A program made the position numbers and the translations under genes. Shown in pieces: positions 27,529 to 36,464 of a stretch of DNA of 64,000 bases. The DNA is from Streptococcus cristatus (GTDB lineage Bacteria > Bacillota > Bacilli > Lactobacillales > Streptococcaceae), in the NCBI RefSeq assembly GCF_003943515.1, contig NZ_RJPT01000010.1:1-64000 (forward strand). The letters are read 5' to 3'. The notes under the pieces are model-generated. The model was given only the letters and a program-made list of their open reading frames with translations, had not been told where the DNA came from and did not search any database. The stretch's first letter is position 1, and each line of letters begins with the position of its first letter.

Positions 27529-28141
27529 ATTTTGTAAATAATTGCTGTATATCCAGCAACTTTTCTATCTTCTGATTGATTTCTGGTCGGTAGTCACAGA
27601 AGTTAATGCTCTGGATGCCACTGTTAACGGCAACATCCACATCCAGCGTTCGGTCGCCGATATAGTAGGTTTCCTGCTTGTCAAGGCCATATTTCTCGAG
27701 CAGATAGTCGACACCTTCTGGGTGGGGCTTTCGCTCAAAGCCGTTGGCTGTTGTGATGATTTCTGTAAAATAATCATGAATGCCCAAGTCTTGCAAGATT
27801 TGATGGGCATTGAGTCCCTTGTGGGTATAGACAAACTGGGCAATGCCCTGCTCCTTAGCCCAAGTCAGTATCTCCGCAGCTCCTTCCATCATATGGACCT
27901 GAGCATTTTTCTCCTTTAGGCTTGCTCCACGGAAGGCATTCATCTCGGCAGCGTCCAGACCTTTCTCAGACGCTACTTTTTCCAAAAGCTTCTGGACAGA
28001 GTGCTTTAGGATATAGCTGTGAATACTCGCCCTGTCAAAGTCCAGACCATAGTGAGCGTAGGTTTCCTCAATCCCCGCCAAAATAGCATCGTAGGAGTCC
28101 AGCAAAGTGCCATCCAAATCCCAAATAAACGCTTTTGTCAT
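27527..28141 (-). CDS. HAD-superfamily phosphatase
   Basis: A 204-aa cytosolic HAD hydrolase. Motif I is DLDGTLLDS at residues 8-16, motif II lies at VYTHKG, the Lys of motif III at ERKPHPEGVDYLLEKYG, and motif IV is YYIGDRTLDVDVA. A helical cap sits between motifs I and II. It is phosphoglycolate-phosphatase-like, but the substrate is not known. Its ATG overlaps the stop of the MATE gene (ATGA), so the two are coupled. Confidence 0.88.
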   Translation of the reverse strand: MTKAFIWDLDGTLLDSYDAILAGIEETYAHYGLDFDRASIHSYILKHSVQKLLEKVASEKGLDAAEMNAFRGASLKEKNAQVHMMEGAAEILTWAKEQGIAQFVYTHKGLNAHQILQDLGIHDYFTEIITTANGFERKPHPEGVDYLLEKYGLDKQETYYIGDRTLDVDVAVNSGIQSINFCDYRPEINQKIEKLLDIQQLFTK

Positions 28142-29415
28142 GCAATTTCCCTCATTTTTCTATCAAATAAAACCTTTAAAAATAGCCAGCGGAAGCCATT
28201 GTCCAAGAGAGTCCCAGCCCAGACTCCCGGAAGGCCCAAGCCACAAGTCACTCCCAGCACATAACCCGCAATGATGCGAATCAGCCACATGCCAACGGTC
28301 GTGGCATAAAAGGGCAGTCTGGCATTTCCCAGCCCTTGCCAGACAGCTGTGTAAATCACGGTTCCCACTGTCATGGGAGTTCCCAGCAGGGAGAAGAGGA
28401 TGACTGAAAGACTGGCTGTGATCGCTCCGCTATTGTCCGTATAGAGCAAGGTCAGCGGTCGACCAAGGGCGAAAATCCCTAAAGCCAAGGGCAGCATGCA
28501 AGCAAAAGACAGCCAGAAGGCCCGCTGACGAATCAGACCAACCGCTTGCATATCTCCCTCACCAACCGCATGGGCTACCAGCATGACGGTTGCTGTCGCG
28601 ACCCCGAAAGCCGGCATGTAATTAAACTGAGTCAGGACTTCACCGATGGCATTCCCCGCTACTGCATCCGTCCCAAAGACGACCACAATGGCGATAATCA
28701 CCACATCGCCCGCCCGCATCATGAGCCGCTCTCCAGCAGCCGGCAGAGACAGGCGCAGGAGCTCTCCATCTAAACCCCAGCTCCAGCGAATTGTAGACAA
28801 ATCCAGCTCCCGCCAGAGAATCATCACCCCAACCAAGCGAGCCAGCACTGTTCCCAGCGCTACACCGACAATCCCAAGCCGAAAGACATAAATGCCCAGA
28901 GCTGAAAAAAGGGCGTTGAGGACATTGGTCAGAAGACTGACATACATGGGGAATCTAGGATTGCGCGTAACCCGCACCAGAGCTCCAAAAGAAGTCATCA
29001 AGCCTAGCAGAACAATAGTCCCACCAACCAGAGCCAGATAGAGACCGCCTGCTTCAGCCACCGCTTTTTCCGTCCCCAGCAGATCCAGCATCTGCCTACC
29101 AAAAAGCAGAGAAAGGAGACCTAGCAGAAGGCTCAGAAGTAGCGTCAGCTTGATAGCCTCAGCTGTGTGATAGTCCAAACGCTCCTTGTCTCCCTGAGCC
29201 AGAGTCTTGGAGATGAGACTGGAAACAGCAGCCCCCAGCGCGATAAAAATTGCCTGATAAACGGTAATGATGTTGCCGGCCACCGAGACACCAGAAATCG
29301 CAATCAGCCCCAGACTGGCCACCAGATAGCTGTCGACCATCCCCATGAGCATCTGCAAAAAGTTCTCCGCCATAGCTGGCAAGGCGATATTCATGATTTT
29401 TTTATAAGTCGTCAT
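28138..29415 (-). CDS. MATE family multidrug/metabolite exporter
   Basis: A 425-aa inner-membrane protein with about 12 transmembrane helices in two repeated halves. The N-terminal MNIALPAMAENFLQMLMGMV and GNIITVYQAIFIALGAAVSS are typical of MatE domains. It is expected to use a cation gradient to export organic compounds; the substrate cannot be predicted. GGAAGAAATTTCTCT precedes the ATG. GC content looks higher than in neighbouring genes by eye. Confidence 0.9.
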   Translation of the reverse strand: MTTYKKIMNIALPAMAENFLQMLMGMVDSYLVASLGLIAISGVSVAGNIITVYQAIFIALGAAVSSLISKTLAQGDKERLDYHTAEAIKLTLLLSLLLGLLSLLFGRQMLDLLGTEKAVAEAGGLYLALVGGTIVLLGLMTSFGALVRVTRNPRFPMYVSLLTNVLNALFSALGIYVFRLGIVGVALGTVLARLVGVMILWRELDLSTIRWSWGLDGELLRLSLPAAGERLMMRAGDVVIIAIVVVFGTDAVAGNAIGEVLTQFNYMPAFGVATATVMLVAHAVGEGDMQAVGLIRQRAFWLSFACMLPLALGIFALGRPLTLLYTDNSGAITASLSVILFSLLGTPMTVGTVIYTAVWQGLGNARLPFYATTVGMWLIRIIAGYVLGVTCGLGLPGVWAGTLLDNGFRWLFLKVLFDRKMREIA

Positions 29416-29473
29416 AGAGAAATTTCTTCCTTTTAAGCATCAGCTACTTCACTTTCTTTCATTGGACGTCCTA

Positions 29474-29503
29474 AGAAAAAATCAACCAGATATCCAGCTG
29501 ATT
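29474..29503 (-). terminator. Terminator after thrC
   Basis: A 24-base inverted repeat (29480-29503) pairs completely in the minus-strand RNA if G-U wobbles are allowed. It is followed by TTTTTTC. It lies 19 bases past the thrC stop. Confidence 0.75.
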
Positions 29504-29522
29504 TTAGTTTTTTATGCAATTT

Positions 29523-31007
29523 TTACAAGCCCAAGTAGTCCTCGACTGCGGCCTGCATTTGGTCTGCAGCGACTGTTGTTTTGTGACGCACTGGGGCTTT
29601 TTCCAAGCCGTCCACAGTTGGTGGCAGGGCTACGCCAGAAAGCTCGTGCAGTTGGTCCAAAGCCTCGAAATCACTGAGGCCTGTTTGACCAGTCACAGCT
29701 TCAACAGCTACGACTGGGAATTTATAAGGACTAGCAGTAGACGCAATAACAGTCTTGCGCTGATCGTCGGTCTCTGCCAAGTATTTTTGATAGACAGCGG
29801 ACGCAACAGCTGTATGAGGGTCTTCGATGTAGTCAGAGGCCTGATAGACCCGCTTGATTTCAGCAGCTGTTTCTTGCTCTGTCGCATAATCAGCCACAAA
29901 GAGCTCTAAAATATCAGCGTCAAAGTCCGTCAGTTCATACTGGCCTTGCTCATTCAGAGCCGCCATCAGAGCAGCTGTTTTCTCAGCGCTGTTACCAGAC
30001 AGATGGAAAATCAAGCGCTCCAAGTTAGAGGAAACCAGAATATCCATGGATGGACTAGTGGTCACCTTGAAGCTCCGCTTCTTGTCATAAACCTGAGTCT
30101 TGAAGAAGTCAGTCAGGACATTGTTTTCATTCGATGCACAGATCAGCTTGCCAACTGGCAGACCGATTTGCTTGGCATAGTAGGCCGCTAGGATATTCCC
30201 AAAGTTCCCCGTCGGAACGGTAAAGTTGACCTTGTCGCCTGCTGCGATTTCTCCTGTCTTCACCAACTGAGCATAAGCATAGACATAGTAAACAATCTGC
30301 GGTACCAAACGGCCGATATTCATGGAGTTAGCTGATGAAAACTGCAGTTTGTGCTCCAAGAGACGAGCTCTTAGGTCTGTGTCATTGAACATGTGCTTGA
30401 CATTGGTCTGGGCATCGTCAAAATTGCCATCAATGGCAACGACATGCGTATTAGCACCTGTCTGTGTCGTCATTTGCAGCTCTTGGACCTTGCTGACACC
30501 GTCTTTGGGATAAAAGACGATAATCTCAGTCCCAGGAACATCCGCAAAGCCTGCCATAGCTGCCTTGCCTGTGTCGCCAGAAGTCGCTGTCAGAATGACA
30601 ATTTTGTTTTCCAAGCCGTGCTTTTTGGCTGCGGTTGTCATCAAGTGAGGCAGGATGGACAAAGCCATGTCCTTGAAGGCAATGGTCGCTCCGTGGAAAA
30701 GCTCTAGATTGTACTGACCATCCAGCTTGACCAAAGGAGCAATAGCCGCATCATCAAACTTGCTGTCATAGGCATGGTTGATACAGTGATCCAGCTCCGC
30801 TTCAGAAAAATCATCCAAAAAAGCAGACAAAACCAGCTTGGCTACTTCCTGATAAGAAGCGTCTTTGAGCTTGGCAAAGTCCAAATCGACCTGCGGATAG
30901 GTAATGGGCGTAAACAGACCGCCGTCTGTCGCCAAACCTTGCAGAATCGCCTGGCTGGCTGTCACTCTATTCTTTTCGTCACGCGTTGATTGATAAACTA
31001 AAGTCAT
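29523..31007 (-). CDS. thrC: Threonine synthase
   Basis: A 494-aa PLP enzyme converting O-phosphohomoserine to threonine. The PLP lysine lies in FHGATIAFKDMALS (K112). The phosphate-binding glycines are in TATSGDTGKAA, and VPTGNFGNILAAYYAKQIGL is also conserved. The length fits the long class of the enzyme. AGGATGAGAGAGA precedes the ATG. An extended -10 (TGA-TATAAT, 31039-31047) lies upstream. It is not adjacent to other threonine genes. Confidence 0.95.
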   Translation of the reverse strand: MTLVYQSTRDEKNRVTASQAILQGLATDGGLFTPITYPQVDLDFAKLKDASYQEVAKLVLSAFLDDFSEAELDHCINHAYDSKFDDAAIAPLVKLDGQYNLELFHGATIAFKDMALSILPHLMTTAAKKHGLENKIVILTATSGDTGKAAMAGFADVPGTEIIVFYPKDGVSKVQELQMTTQTGANTHVVAIDGNFDDAQTNVKHMFNDTDLRARLLEHKLQFSSANSMNIGRLVPQIVYYVYAYAQLVKTGEIAAGDKVNFTVPTGNFGNILAAYYAKQIGLPVGKLICASNENNVLTDFFKTQVYDKKRSFKVTTSPSMDILVSSNLERLIFHLSGNSAEKTAALMAALNEQGQYELTDFDADILELFVADYATEQETAAEIKRVYQASDYIEDPHTAVASAVYQKYLAETDDQRKTVIASTASPYKFPVVAVEAVTGQTGLSDFEALDQLHELSGVALPPTVDGLEKAPVRHKTTVAADQMQAAVEDYLGL

Positions 31008-31038
31008 TCTCTCTCATCCTTTATCTGTAGTTCGTTTT

Positions 31039-31047
31039 ATTATATCA
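31039..31047 (-). promoter_or_regulatory. Extended -10 promoter of thrC
   Basis: On the minus strand TG-A-TATAAT, with the -10 at 31039-31044, lies 32 bases before the ATG. No convincing -35 or T-box leader is visible, so threonine control by tRNA is not indicated. Confidence 0.6.
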
Positions 31048-31095
31048 AAATTTATCAGAAAATTCTCCATTTTCATCAAAATTAAAAAGTAAAAA

Positions 31096-31270
31096 GAGTC
31101 TGGGACAAAAGTCCTAGCCTCTCAATTGTCTTTGGATTGTCGAGCAAGACGCAGTGGTTGAGTGGGCTCTACTACGCTGATTGCATCAGCTTTTACAGCC
31201 CTACTCAACTGTGCGGAGGTGGGACGACGAAATCGAATTCTAACGAATTACCGATTTCTGTCCCACTCTC
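31096..31270 (-). repeat. 175-bp interspersed repeat, copy B (with terminator)
   Basis: Nearly identical by eye to copies A and C. It starts 9 bases after the acetyltransferase stop, on the same strand, and ends in a hairpin (GAGGCTAGGAC with GTCCCAGACTC) followed by TTTTTACTTTTT. That hairpin should terminate the acetyltransferase transcript before the thrC promoter. Confidence 0.9.
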
Positions 31271-31279
31271 AATCAAATG

Positions 31280-31975
31280 TTAAAACTCAGACAAGGCTTT
31301 TATTTGCTGTCCCTTTTCATCGAAATTGTCTGGACTCAGCCATTTCTCCAAACGACTCTTAACGGCAGGCCAATCGCTATCAATCATGGAGAGCCAATCA
31401 GTGTCTCGGTTGCGCCCCTTATAGACAACCGCCTGACGGAACCTACCTTCGTAGGTAAAACCAAGCCGCTCTGCCGCTCGCCTTGAAGGCTGATTGAGTG
31501 CATCGCATTTCCATTCGTAGCGGCGATACTCCAGCTCTTCAAAGACATAGTGCGCCAGTAAATATTGGGCTTCTGTGGCTAGTCTGGTGCGCTTCAGCTT
31601 GGGCGAATAGGTCACAGACCCCACTTCAATGACACGATTACCTTGGTCAATCCTCATTAAAGCGAAGGTTCCCAGCGCCTTGCCATTCTCCTTGTCCACA
31701 ATGGCATAGTGGAAACGATCCTGAGCTGCCAGCATCCGATCTAGCTTCTGGGACCATTCTGCCTGATTTTGGGCAGGATTTTGAAAGAGATAGGTCCACA
31801 TATCCGCAGGTGAATCCGGACCATACACTTCATACAAATCCGCTCCATGCTTGTCCTTGGACAAACGCTCGATAATAACATACTGGCCTTCGATTCGCTC
31901 CAGCTTGGGCAGATCCCCCGGCTTAAAGTCCGGCAGAGCCTCCCCAATAGGCTGGCCTAGTTCATTGATTCGCAT
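31280..31975 (-). CDS. GNAT acetyltransferase, RimJ/RimL-like
   Basis: A 231-aa cytosolic acetyltransferase. The GNAT core includes HYAIVDKENGKALGTFALM, VIEVGSVTYSPKLKRTRLAT and RYEWKCDALNQPSRRAAERL, the last ending in the helix before GFTYEGRFRQA. This layout is typical of the RimJ/RimL group that acetylates protein N-termini or small amines. The ATG at 31975 with GAGG upstream is preferred over a GTG four codons earlier. Substrate unknown. Confidence 0.86.
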   Translation of the reverse strand: MRINELGQPIGEALPDFKPGDLPKLERIEGQYVIIERLSKDKHGADLYEVYGPDSPADMWTYLFQNPAQNQAEWSQKLDRMLAAQDRFHYAIVDKENGKALGTFALMRIDQGNRVIEVGSVTYSPKLKRTRLATEAQYLLAHYVFEELEYRRYEWKCDALNQPSRRAAERLGFTYEGRFRQAVVYKGRNRDTDWLSMIDSDWPAVKSRLEKWLSPDNFDEKGQQIKALSEF

Positions 31976-32090
31976 AAAAAACCTCACAATCTAGCTTTAC
32001 TGATGTCCAAAATAAGACTTGGAAGCTGTAATGGACAGTGGCTCCTATCTCCCTTGCTTCAAATCCAAACTTGGAACATTACTTGTGTAA

Positions 32091-32099
32091 ATTATATCA
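32091..32099 (-). promoter_or_regulatory. Extended -10 promoter of the GNAT gene
   Basis: On the minus strand TG-A-TATAAT has its -10 at 32091-32096, about 115 bases before the ATG. It overlaps the stop codon of the remnant reading frame at 32097. No strong -35 is present. Confidence 0.5.
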
Positions 32100-32254
32100 C
32101 TTTTTCCTGTACCCGACACAATCTTTAGGAAATAGCTGCTCAGAAAGAAAGACCGTCATATTATCAGGAAATACTGAAACTACTGACCGCTCATACTCCA
32201 ATGGAAAGTGAGGTCTGATAATTCTTGGCTGTGAAAACACTTTATTCCCTCTAA
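32097..32254 (-). pseudogene. Unrecognised gene remnant between the GNAT and RpiR genes
   Basis: In the 334-base intergenic region a minus-strand frame of about 52 codons is open with no start codon and ends at 32097. It includes IIRPHFPLEYERSVVSVF and MTVFLSEQLFPKDCVGYRKK. The composition is protein-like (aromatic, Pro, charged mix) rather than AT-rich filler, so a truncated 3' end is plausible. I do not recognise the family. Otherwise 31976-32309 holds only promoters. Confidence 0.35.
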
Positions 32255-32258
32255 ACTA

Positions 32259-32267
32259 TGTTATAAT
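32259..32267 (+). promoter_or_regulatory. Extended -10 promoter of the RpiR regulator
   Basis: TG-T-TATAAT with the -10 at 32262-32267 gives a start near 32274 and a 36-base leader with AAAGAAAGTGA before the ATG at 32310. Confidence 0.6.
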
Positions 32268-32309
32268 GAAATTATGTTTTATTATTGTAACCAAAGAAAG
32301 TGACCCATC

Positions 32310-33155
32310 ATGAGACACCAGCAAAATATCTTGGCCATCATTGAAAGCTGTTACGACACTATGACCGATGTCGAAAAGCGGATTGCCGACTATTTTTTGA
32401 ATCCGACCGATATAGAAGGGGATCTGTCCTCCCTCGAAGTAGCGCAAACCTTGCACATCTCACAGGCGGCCTTGACCCGTTTTGCAAAAAAATGTGGCTT
32501 TAAGGGCTATCGAGAGTTCAACTTCCAATATCTCCAACAGCTGAAAATCAGCAAAACGGAGCATACAAATCTGAAAAATGATTCGTCCCGCCAAGTGCTA
32601 CGCAACTATATTCAAATTCGGCAACAAACCGAGGACTTGATTGACGAAAAAAGATTGGAGCGCGTAGCTCAGCTGATTGAAAAAGCGGATCGTGTCTATT
32701 TTTTTGGCACGGGAAGCTCGGGGCTCGTCGCTCGCGATATGAAACTGCGCTTCATGCGCTTAGGGGTTATTTGTGAAGCTCTGACAGATGCGGATGGCTT
32801 TGCTTGGACAACGAGCATTTTAGACAAAAACTGCCTAGTTATCGGCTTTTCTCTTTCAGGTCAAACCCCATCCATTATTGACAGCCTGATTGATGCCAAG
32901 GGCATGGGAGCCAAGACCGTATTAATCACTGGCCAGCCTGATTTGATTAAAGAAGACTTTTCAGAAATCATCCCAGTTGCAATGCAAAGTAAACCTCAGT
33001 TCATCCAACGAATCTCAGCTCAGTTCCCAATGCTGTTGATGATCGATATACTTTATGCCTTTTTCCTAGAGATTGACCGAGAGAGAAAGGAAAAAATCTT
33101 CAATAGTTACTGGGAAAATCACAAACTTAACGGCTATTACCGTAGGCATCAATAA
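32310..33155 (+). CDS. RpiR-family regulator, probable sialic-acid sensor
   Basis: A 281-aa transcription factor. The N-terminal RpiR helix-turn-helix (about 1-75) includes LEVAQTLHISQAALTRFAKK, and the C-terminal SIS sugar-phosphate-binding domain (about 105-240) includes VYFFGTGSSGLVARDMKLRF. Its position next to and convergent with the nan operon suggests it responds to a sialic-acid or ManNAc-6-phosphate intermediate, as RpiR-type NanR proteins do; this is inference. The transcript ends at the hairpin 33156-33188. Confidence 0.88.
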   Translation: MRHQQNILAIIESCYDTMTDVEKRIADYFLNPTDIEGDLSSLEVAQTLHISQAALTRFAKKCGFKGYREFNFQYLQQLKISKTEHTNLKNDSSRQVLRNYIQIRQQTEDLIDEKRLERVAQLIEKADRVYFFGTGSSGLVARDMKLRFMRLGVICEALTDADGFAWTTSILDKNCLVIGFSLSGQTPSIIDSLIDAKGMGAKTVLITGQPDLIKEDFSEIIPVAMQSKPQFIQRISAQFPMLLMIDILYAFFLEIDRERKEKIFNSYWENHKLNGYYRRHQ

Positions 33156-33188
33156 AAGGCTAGGACAAAAATCCTGGCCTTATTTTTA
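33156..33188 (+). terminator. Terminator after the RpiR gene
   Basis: AAGGCTAGGA (33156-33165) pairs with TCCTGGCCTT (33172-33181), followed by ATTTTTAAC. The hairpin resembles the 3' end of the 175-bp repeat, but the rest of the repeat is absent. Between it and 33380 no convincing gene is seen. Confidence 0.8.
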
Positions 33189-33380
33189 ACTCCTTGATGG
33201 TTTACTGATTGCTCAACCTCGAGGGGCTGGTACTTCTTAAAAGGCTTGGGCAACCTTTTAAATCTACTCCTAAAGACAAGTGAGCAAAGTTAAATTTTTG
33301 GACATTTAGCTCTATCCACCGAATTTTTCCTGTTATTTCAATTCCTTCTAAAATATCGTCTAGCCATCTACAGAAGCCGT

Positions 33381-33419
33381 TTTCTAAAAGCAAGAAACCC
33401 GAGGTCACTCCCCAGGTTT
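33381..33419 (-). terminator. Terminator at the end of the nan operon
   Basis: AAACCCGAGG (33395-33404) pairs with CCCCAGGTTT (33410-33419), using G-U wobbles in the minus-strand RNA. It is followed by CTTGCTTTTAG, a weak T-run. It lies 7 bases past the nanK stop. Confidence 0.6.
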
Positions 33420-33426
33420 ACTTGGA

Positions 33427-34311
33427 TTACTGATGTTTATTTTTAAAGTGGTAGTAGGCTCCGAACATGCCTGCCGTATTTTGGTGATAGGCAAAGGCTA
33501 GTTTGGTCTTCTCAGCTATGCTAGGAACCAGAGCATCCTTGAGAGCCGCTTGAATACGCGGTCGAAGAATGGCCTCTTGTCCCATGATACCACCGCCCAA
33601 GACGACGATTTCCGGATTGACGACATAGCAGATATTGGCAATGCCCTGCCCCAGATAGCCTACCATGCGGTCAATTCCTTTGATACAGATGGCATTGCCC
33701 TCTGTCGCTTCTTTGAAAATCCTTCGACCATTCCAGAGAGAGGGATCTTCTCCGTGCAAGTCAGCAACATATTGAACCAAGGCTGTGGTCGAAGCTACAT
33801 CCTGAAAGGCTCCGTCCGGCAGGTGCAGATAGCCTACTTCGCAGGCTGAGTTGCTAAAGCCGTGAAAAACTTGCCCATCCGCTACTAGACAGCCACCAAT
33901 CCCTGTCCCAATCGTTAGACAGACCGCAATTTTTGCTCCCTTACCATGGCCAGACATGACCTCAGCCAGACCGGCACAATTGACATCATTCTCAATCTCG
34001 CAAGGAATGGAAAACTCCTCCTCCAAGACCTTCTTAAATTGCGTCCCAGCATAGTTAGGAATCTGAGGACCAGCATAAAAGATCTCTCCCTTGTCTGGAT
34101 CGACCATACCAGCTGAGGAGATACAAATCCCCTCAATCGAACCAGCCTGCGCATAGTCCGCAACTATCTTTTGAACCTTACGCATAATCTCTGGACCACC
34201 CTTATGGGCTTCCGTAGGTATTTCATGAGCTTCTACTATCGTTTCTTGGTCGTCTATCAGGCCGTATTTGATATTGGTACCGCCAATATCAATCGTAACA
34301 TAATTTCCCAT
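33427..34311 (-). CDS. nanK: ROK-family kinase, N-acetylmannosamine kinase type
   Basis: A 294-aa sugar kinase expected to phosphorylate ManNAc at position 6 between NanA and NanE. The ATP-binding strand is VTIDIGGTNIKYGLI near the N-terminus, ENDVNCAGLAE holds the catalytic Asp region, and LTIGTGIGGCLVADG is the second phosphate loop. The usual ROK zinc motif (CxCGxxGC) is missing; the segment after GEVGYLHL-type ACEVGYLHLPDG has no cysteines. ATG 34311 (AAGGA 5 bases upstream) is preferred to 34317. The role is assigned from the operon. Confidence 0.87.
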   Translation of the reverse strand: MGNYVTIDIGGTNIKYGLIDDQETIVEAHEIPTEAHKGGPEIMRKVQKIVADYAQAGSIEGICISSAGMVDPDKGEIFYAGPQIPNYAGTQFKKVLEEEFSIPCEIENDVNCAGLAEVMSGHGKGAKIAVCLTIGTGIGGCLVADGQVFHGFSNSACEVGYLHLPDGAFQDVASTTALVQYVADLHGEDPSLWNGRRIFKEATEGNAICIKGIDRMVGYLGQGIANICYVVNPEIVVLGGGIMGQEAILRPRIQAALKDALVPSIAEKTKLAFAYHQNTAGMFGAYYHFKNKHQ

Positions 34312-34329
34312 AAGCATCCTTCTTTCTTG

Positions 34330-35253
34330 TTAGAGGAAGCGCTCCTTGGTCTCACAGATCAAGGCCGCTGCTGCTTCTACGACCGGACGGTCTGCTTCTA
34401 CGACTGGGGTCAAAGGAGCACGGACAGAGCCGATAGTCAGTCCTTCGTTGAGCTTGAGAACCTCTTTGATAACAGCATACATATTACCGTGAGCACTGGT
34501 TAGCTTGCCAATAATATCGTTAATGGCAAACTGCAACTCTTTGGCTCTTTCTAGTTCCTTGTCTGCAATCAGTTGATTAAGCTTGAGAAAAAGTTCTGGC
34601 ATAGCCCCGTATGTACCACCAATTCCAGCTGCTGCTCCCATGAGACGACCGCCCAAGAACTGCTCATCTGGACCGTTAAAGACCAAATGGTCACTGCCAC
34701 CAAGTGCTGCAAAAGTCTGGATATCCTGAACTGGCATAGAGGAATTTTTCACCCCAATCACGCGCTCATTTTTCAGCATTTCCTTATAAAGACTTGGTGT
34801 CAGCGCTGCGCCAGCCAATTGCGGAATATTATAAATCACAAAATCAGTATGTGGGGCAGCCGCACTGATATCATTCCAGTACTGAGCGACAGAGTATTCT
34901 GGCAGACGGAAATAAATCGGCGGAATAGCCGCAATGGCATCAACTCCTAGAGCTTCCGCATGTTTTGCCAACTCGATACTGTCTTTAGTATTGTTGCAGG
35001 CTACGTGAGCAATGATGGTCAGTTTGCCCTTAGCAACTTTCATTACTTCTTCCAAAATTACTTTTCTGTCGGCCACGCTCTGGTAGATACATTCGCCTGA
35101 CGAGCCGTTGACATAGAGACCTTGCACGCCCTTGTCGATGAAATACTCCACCAAAGCGCGAGTTCGCTCCGGGCTGATTTCACCCTCCTCGTCATAACAA
35201 GCATAAAAAGCTGGGATGACACCGTGATATTTCTTTAAATCTTTCATTTTCAA
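34330..35253 (-). CDS. nanA: N-acetylneuraminate lyase
   Basis: A 307-aa TIM-barrel aldolase of the DapA/NanA family, cleaving sialic acid to ManNAc and pyruvate. GSSGE (50-54) binds the carboxylate of pyruvate, Y141 lies in VIYNIPQLAGAALT, and the Schiff-base lysine is K169 in RVIGVKNSS. YNIP with a following GxxL pattern is more NanA-like than DapA-like. The context between nanK and a DUF624 gene supports this. Confidence 0.93.
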   Translation of the reverse strand: MKMKDLKKYHGVIPAFYACYDEEGEISPERTRALVEYFIDKGVQGLYVNGSSGECIYQSVADRKVILEEVMKVAKGKLTIIAHVACNNTKDSIELAKHAEALGVDAIAAIPPIYFRLPEYSVAQYWNDISAAAPHTDFVIYNIPQLAGAALTPSLYKEMLKNERVIGVKNSSMPVQDIQTFAALGGSDHLVFNGPDEQFLGGRLMGAAAGIGGTYGAMPELFLKLNQLIADKELERAKELQFAINDIIGKLTSAHGNMYAVIKEVLKLNEGLTIGSVRAPLTPVVEADRPVVEAAAALICETKERFL

Positions 35254-35280
35254 ATTTTCTCCAAATGTACTAATTGTAGA

Positions 35281-35931
35281 TTATAGACTGCTATATTTAG
35301 CGAAGATTTTTTCCAAAATAGGAAGCTGCAAAAAAGCCAGACCTGCAAAGCCGATAAAGGCAAAGAGGGAAAATCCTAACAGCAACACAAAGCCTGAACT
35401 GTAGATGATAACAAGGATCGCAGCTATAACCGCCATCATAACAAAAAACCAAGGAAAATTCAGACTTACAATCACTAGGCTGGTCTGTAAAAGGTCTCTA
35501 AAAGACATGAGAAACTTACCAGCCAAGGGATAAACGCAAAGAGAAAGCAGGATTGTAAAAATAATAATTCCAAAACAAACCGCCTTTAAAACTTGGAAAG
35601 GCAGGGCTTCCTGCGTCCGAAAAAGCAGGAGGTCAAAGAGACTGATACCGACTAAAGCCAATTCCAGCAAGCCCAGTTTGAGTCCTTGCCTCCAATTTTC
35701 TCGAAAGATTCGAGTGTAAGTTCTGATTACTTTTACTCGACGATTTCCCTTGATTTCAAAAAGTGTCTGATAGAGACTGAGCTTGGCAATTCCAATGGTC
35801 ACCAAGGGCAGGCAAGACAAGAGAAAGAGAAGATTGACCGTCATCAAATCCAGGATTTTCTCACAGATTTGCATGAAGAAATTATCCGTATCAAATATAG
35901 CTCTGATAAGTCCTGTTCCCTTATCTGACAT
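35281..35931 (-). CDS. DUF624 (YesL-like) membrane protein
   Basis: A 216-aa protein with about five hydrophobic helices, including LMTVNLLFLLSCLPLVTIGI and two long C-terminal segments. It resembles the DUF624 family, members of which are often found in carbohydrate ABC operons. No function is established. It lies between nanQ-like and nanA genes and is cotranscribed with the sialic-acid system; an accessory role in transport is possible. Confidence 0.75.
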   Translation of the reverse strand: MSDKGTGLIRAIFDTDNFFMQICEKILDLMTVNLLFLLSCLPLVTIGIAKLSLYQTLFEIKGNRRVKVIRTYTRIFRENWRQGLKLGLLELALVGISLFDLLLFRTQEALPFQVLKAVCFGIIIFTILLSLCVYPLAGKFLMSFRDLLQTSLVIVSLNFPWFFVMMAVIAAILVIIYSSGFVLLLGFSLFAFIGFAGLAFLQLPILEKIFAKYSSL

Positions 35932-35986
35932 AAGTCTCTCCTTTCTCTGCTAGCCTGGCACACTCAAAAATCTCGCTCACCTAGGG

Positions 35987-36439
35987 CTAGTCTATTAACA
36001 CTTTAAAAAGATACTTTCTGACATTTTCTTCCAGACCCGCATAGCCATTCGGCTGATGGGCTTCTCCTGGAAAGAAAACCGCAAAATTATGGTAACCCAA
36101 CAAGAGAGGATAACGATTTTGACAATGAACAAAGCCGATATCCGCCTCTTCATCAAATGCCACTGCCTCATCGACCACCTGGCTACCATAGGCCGAATAC
36201 TCATGCCCTGCTACTAGCAGATGGAAATCTGCATATTTTTTATGATATTCAAATTGATCATTGGCTTCTTGATTAAGGGTATTTTCCTGAACCAAGAGAA
36301 AGACCTTATCTCCATCCACTTCATAGCGTCCCAAGTCAAAGCTGTCTTTGCGGTGCTCATAGAGATAATCAATCGCTTTATCCAGGTTAGGATGAAGGCC
36401 CTTGTAACGAGTCACATTTTTTAAATCATCAAAAATCAT
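35987..36439 (-). CDS. nanQ: YhcH/YjgK/YiaL family protein, likely sialic-acid anomerase
   Basis: A 150-aa cytosolic cupin-like protein of the DUF386 (YhcH) family. HKKYADFHLLVAGHEY carries the conserved His pair and VFFPGEAHQPNGY the later His of the metal site. E. coli YhcH (NanQ) accelerates sialic-acid anomer interconversion, and the operon context makes that role likely here. It starts 25 bases after the permease stop. Confidence 0.82.
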   Translation of the reverse strand: MIFDDLKNVTRYKGLHPNLDKAIDYLYEHRKDSFDLGRYEVDGDKVFLLVQENTLNQEANDQFEYHKKYADFHLLVAGHEYSAYGSQVVDEAVAFDEEADIGFVHCQNRYPLLLGYHNFAVFFPGEAHQPNGYAGLEENVRKYLFKVLID

Positions 36440-36464
36440 AGTTTTATTTCCTCTATTGAGTACC

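Noticed and set aside
31008..31095. T-box or threonine attenuator before thrC.
   Set aside because: The leader is too short and contains no T-box sequence or Thr-rich peptide.
33202..33408. A 68-codon minus-strand frame between the RpiR and nanK genes.
   Set aside because: It starts with GTG inside the nanK terminator, has no clear ribosome site for a real product and its sequence resembles no family; it would also overlap the terminator stem.
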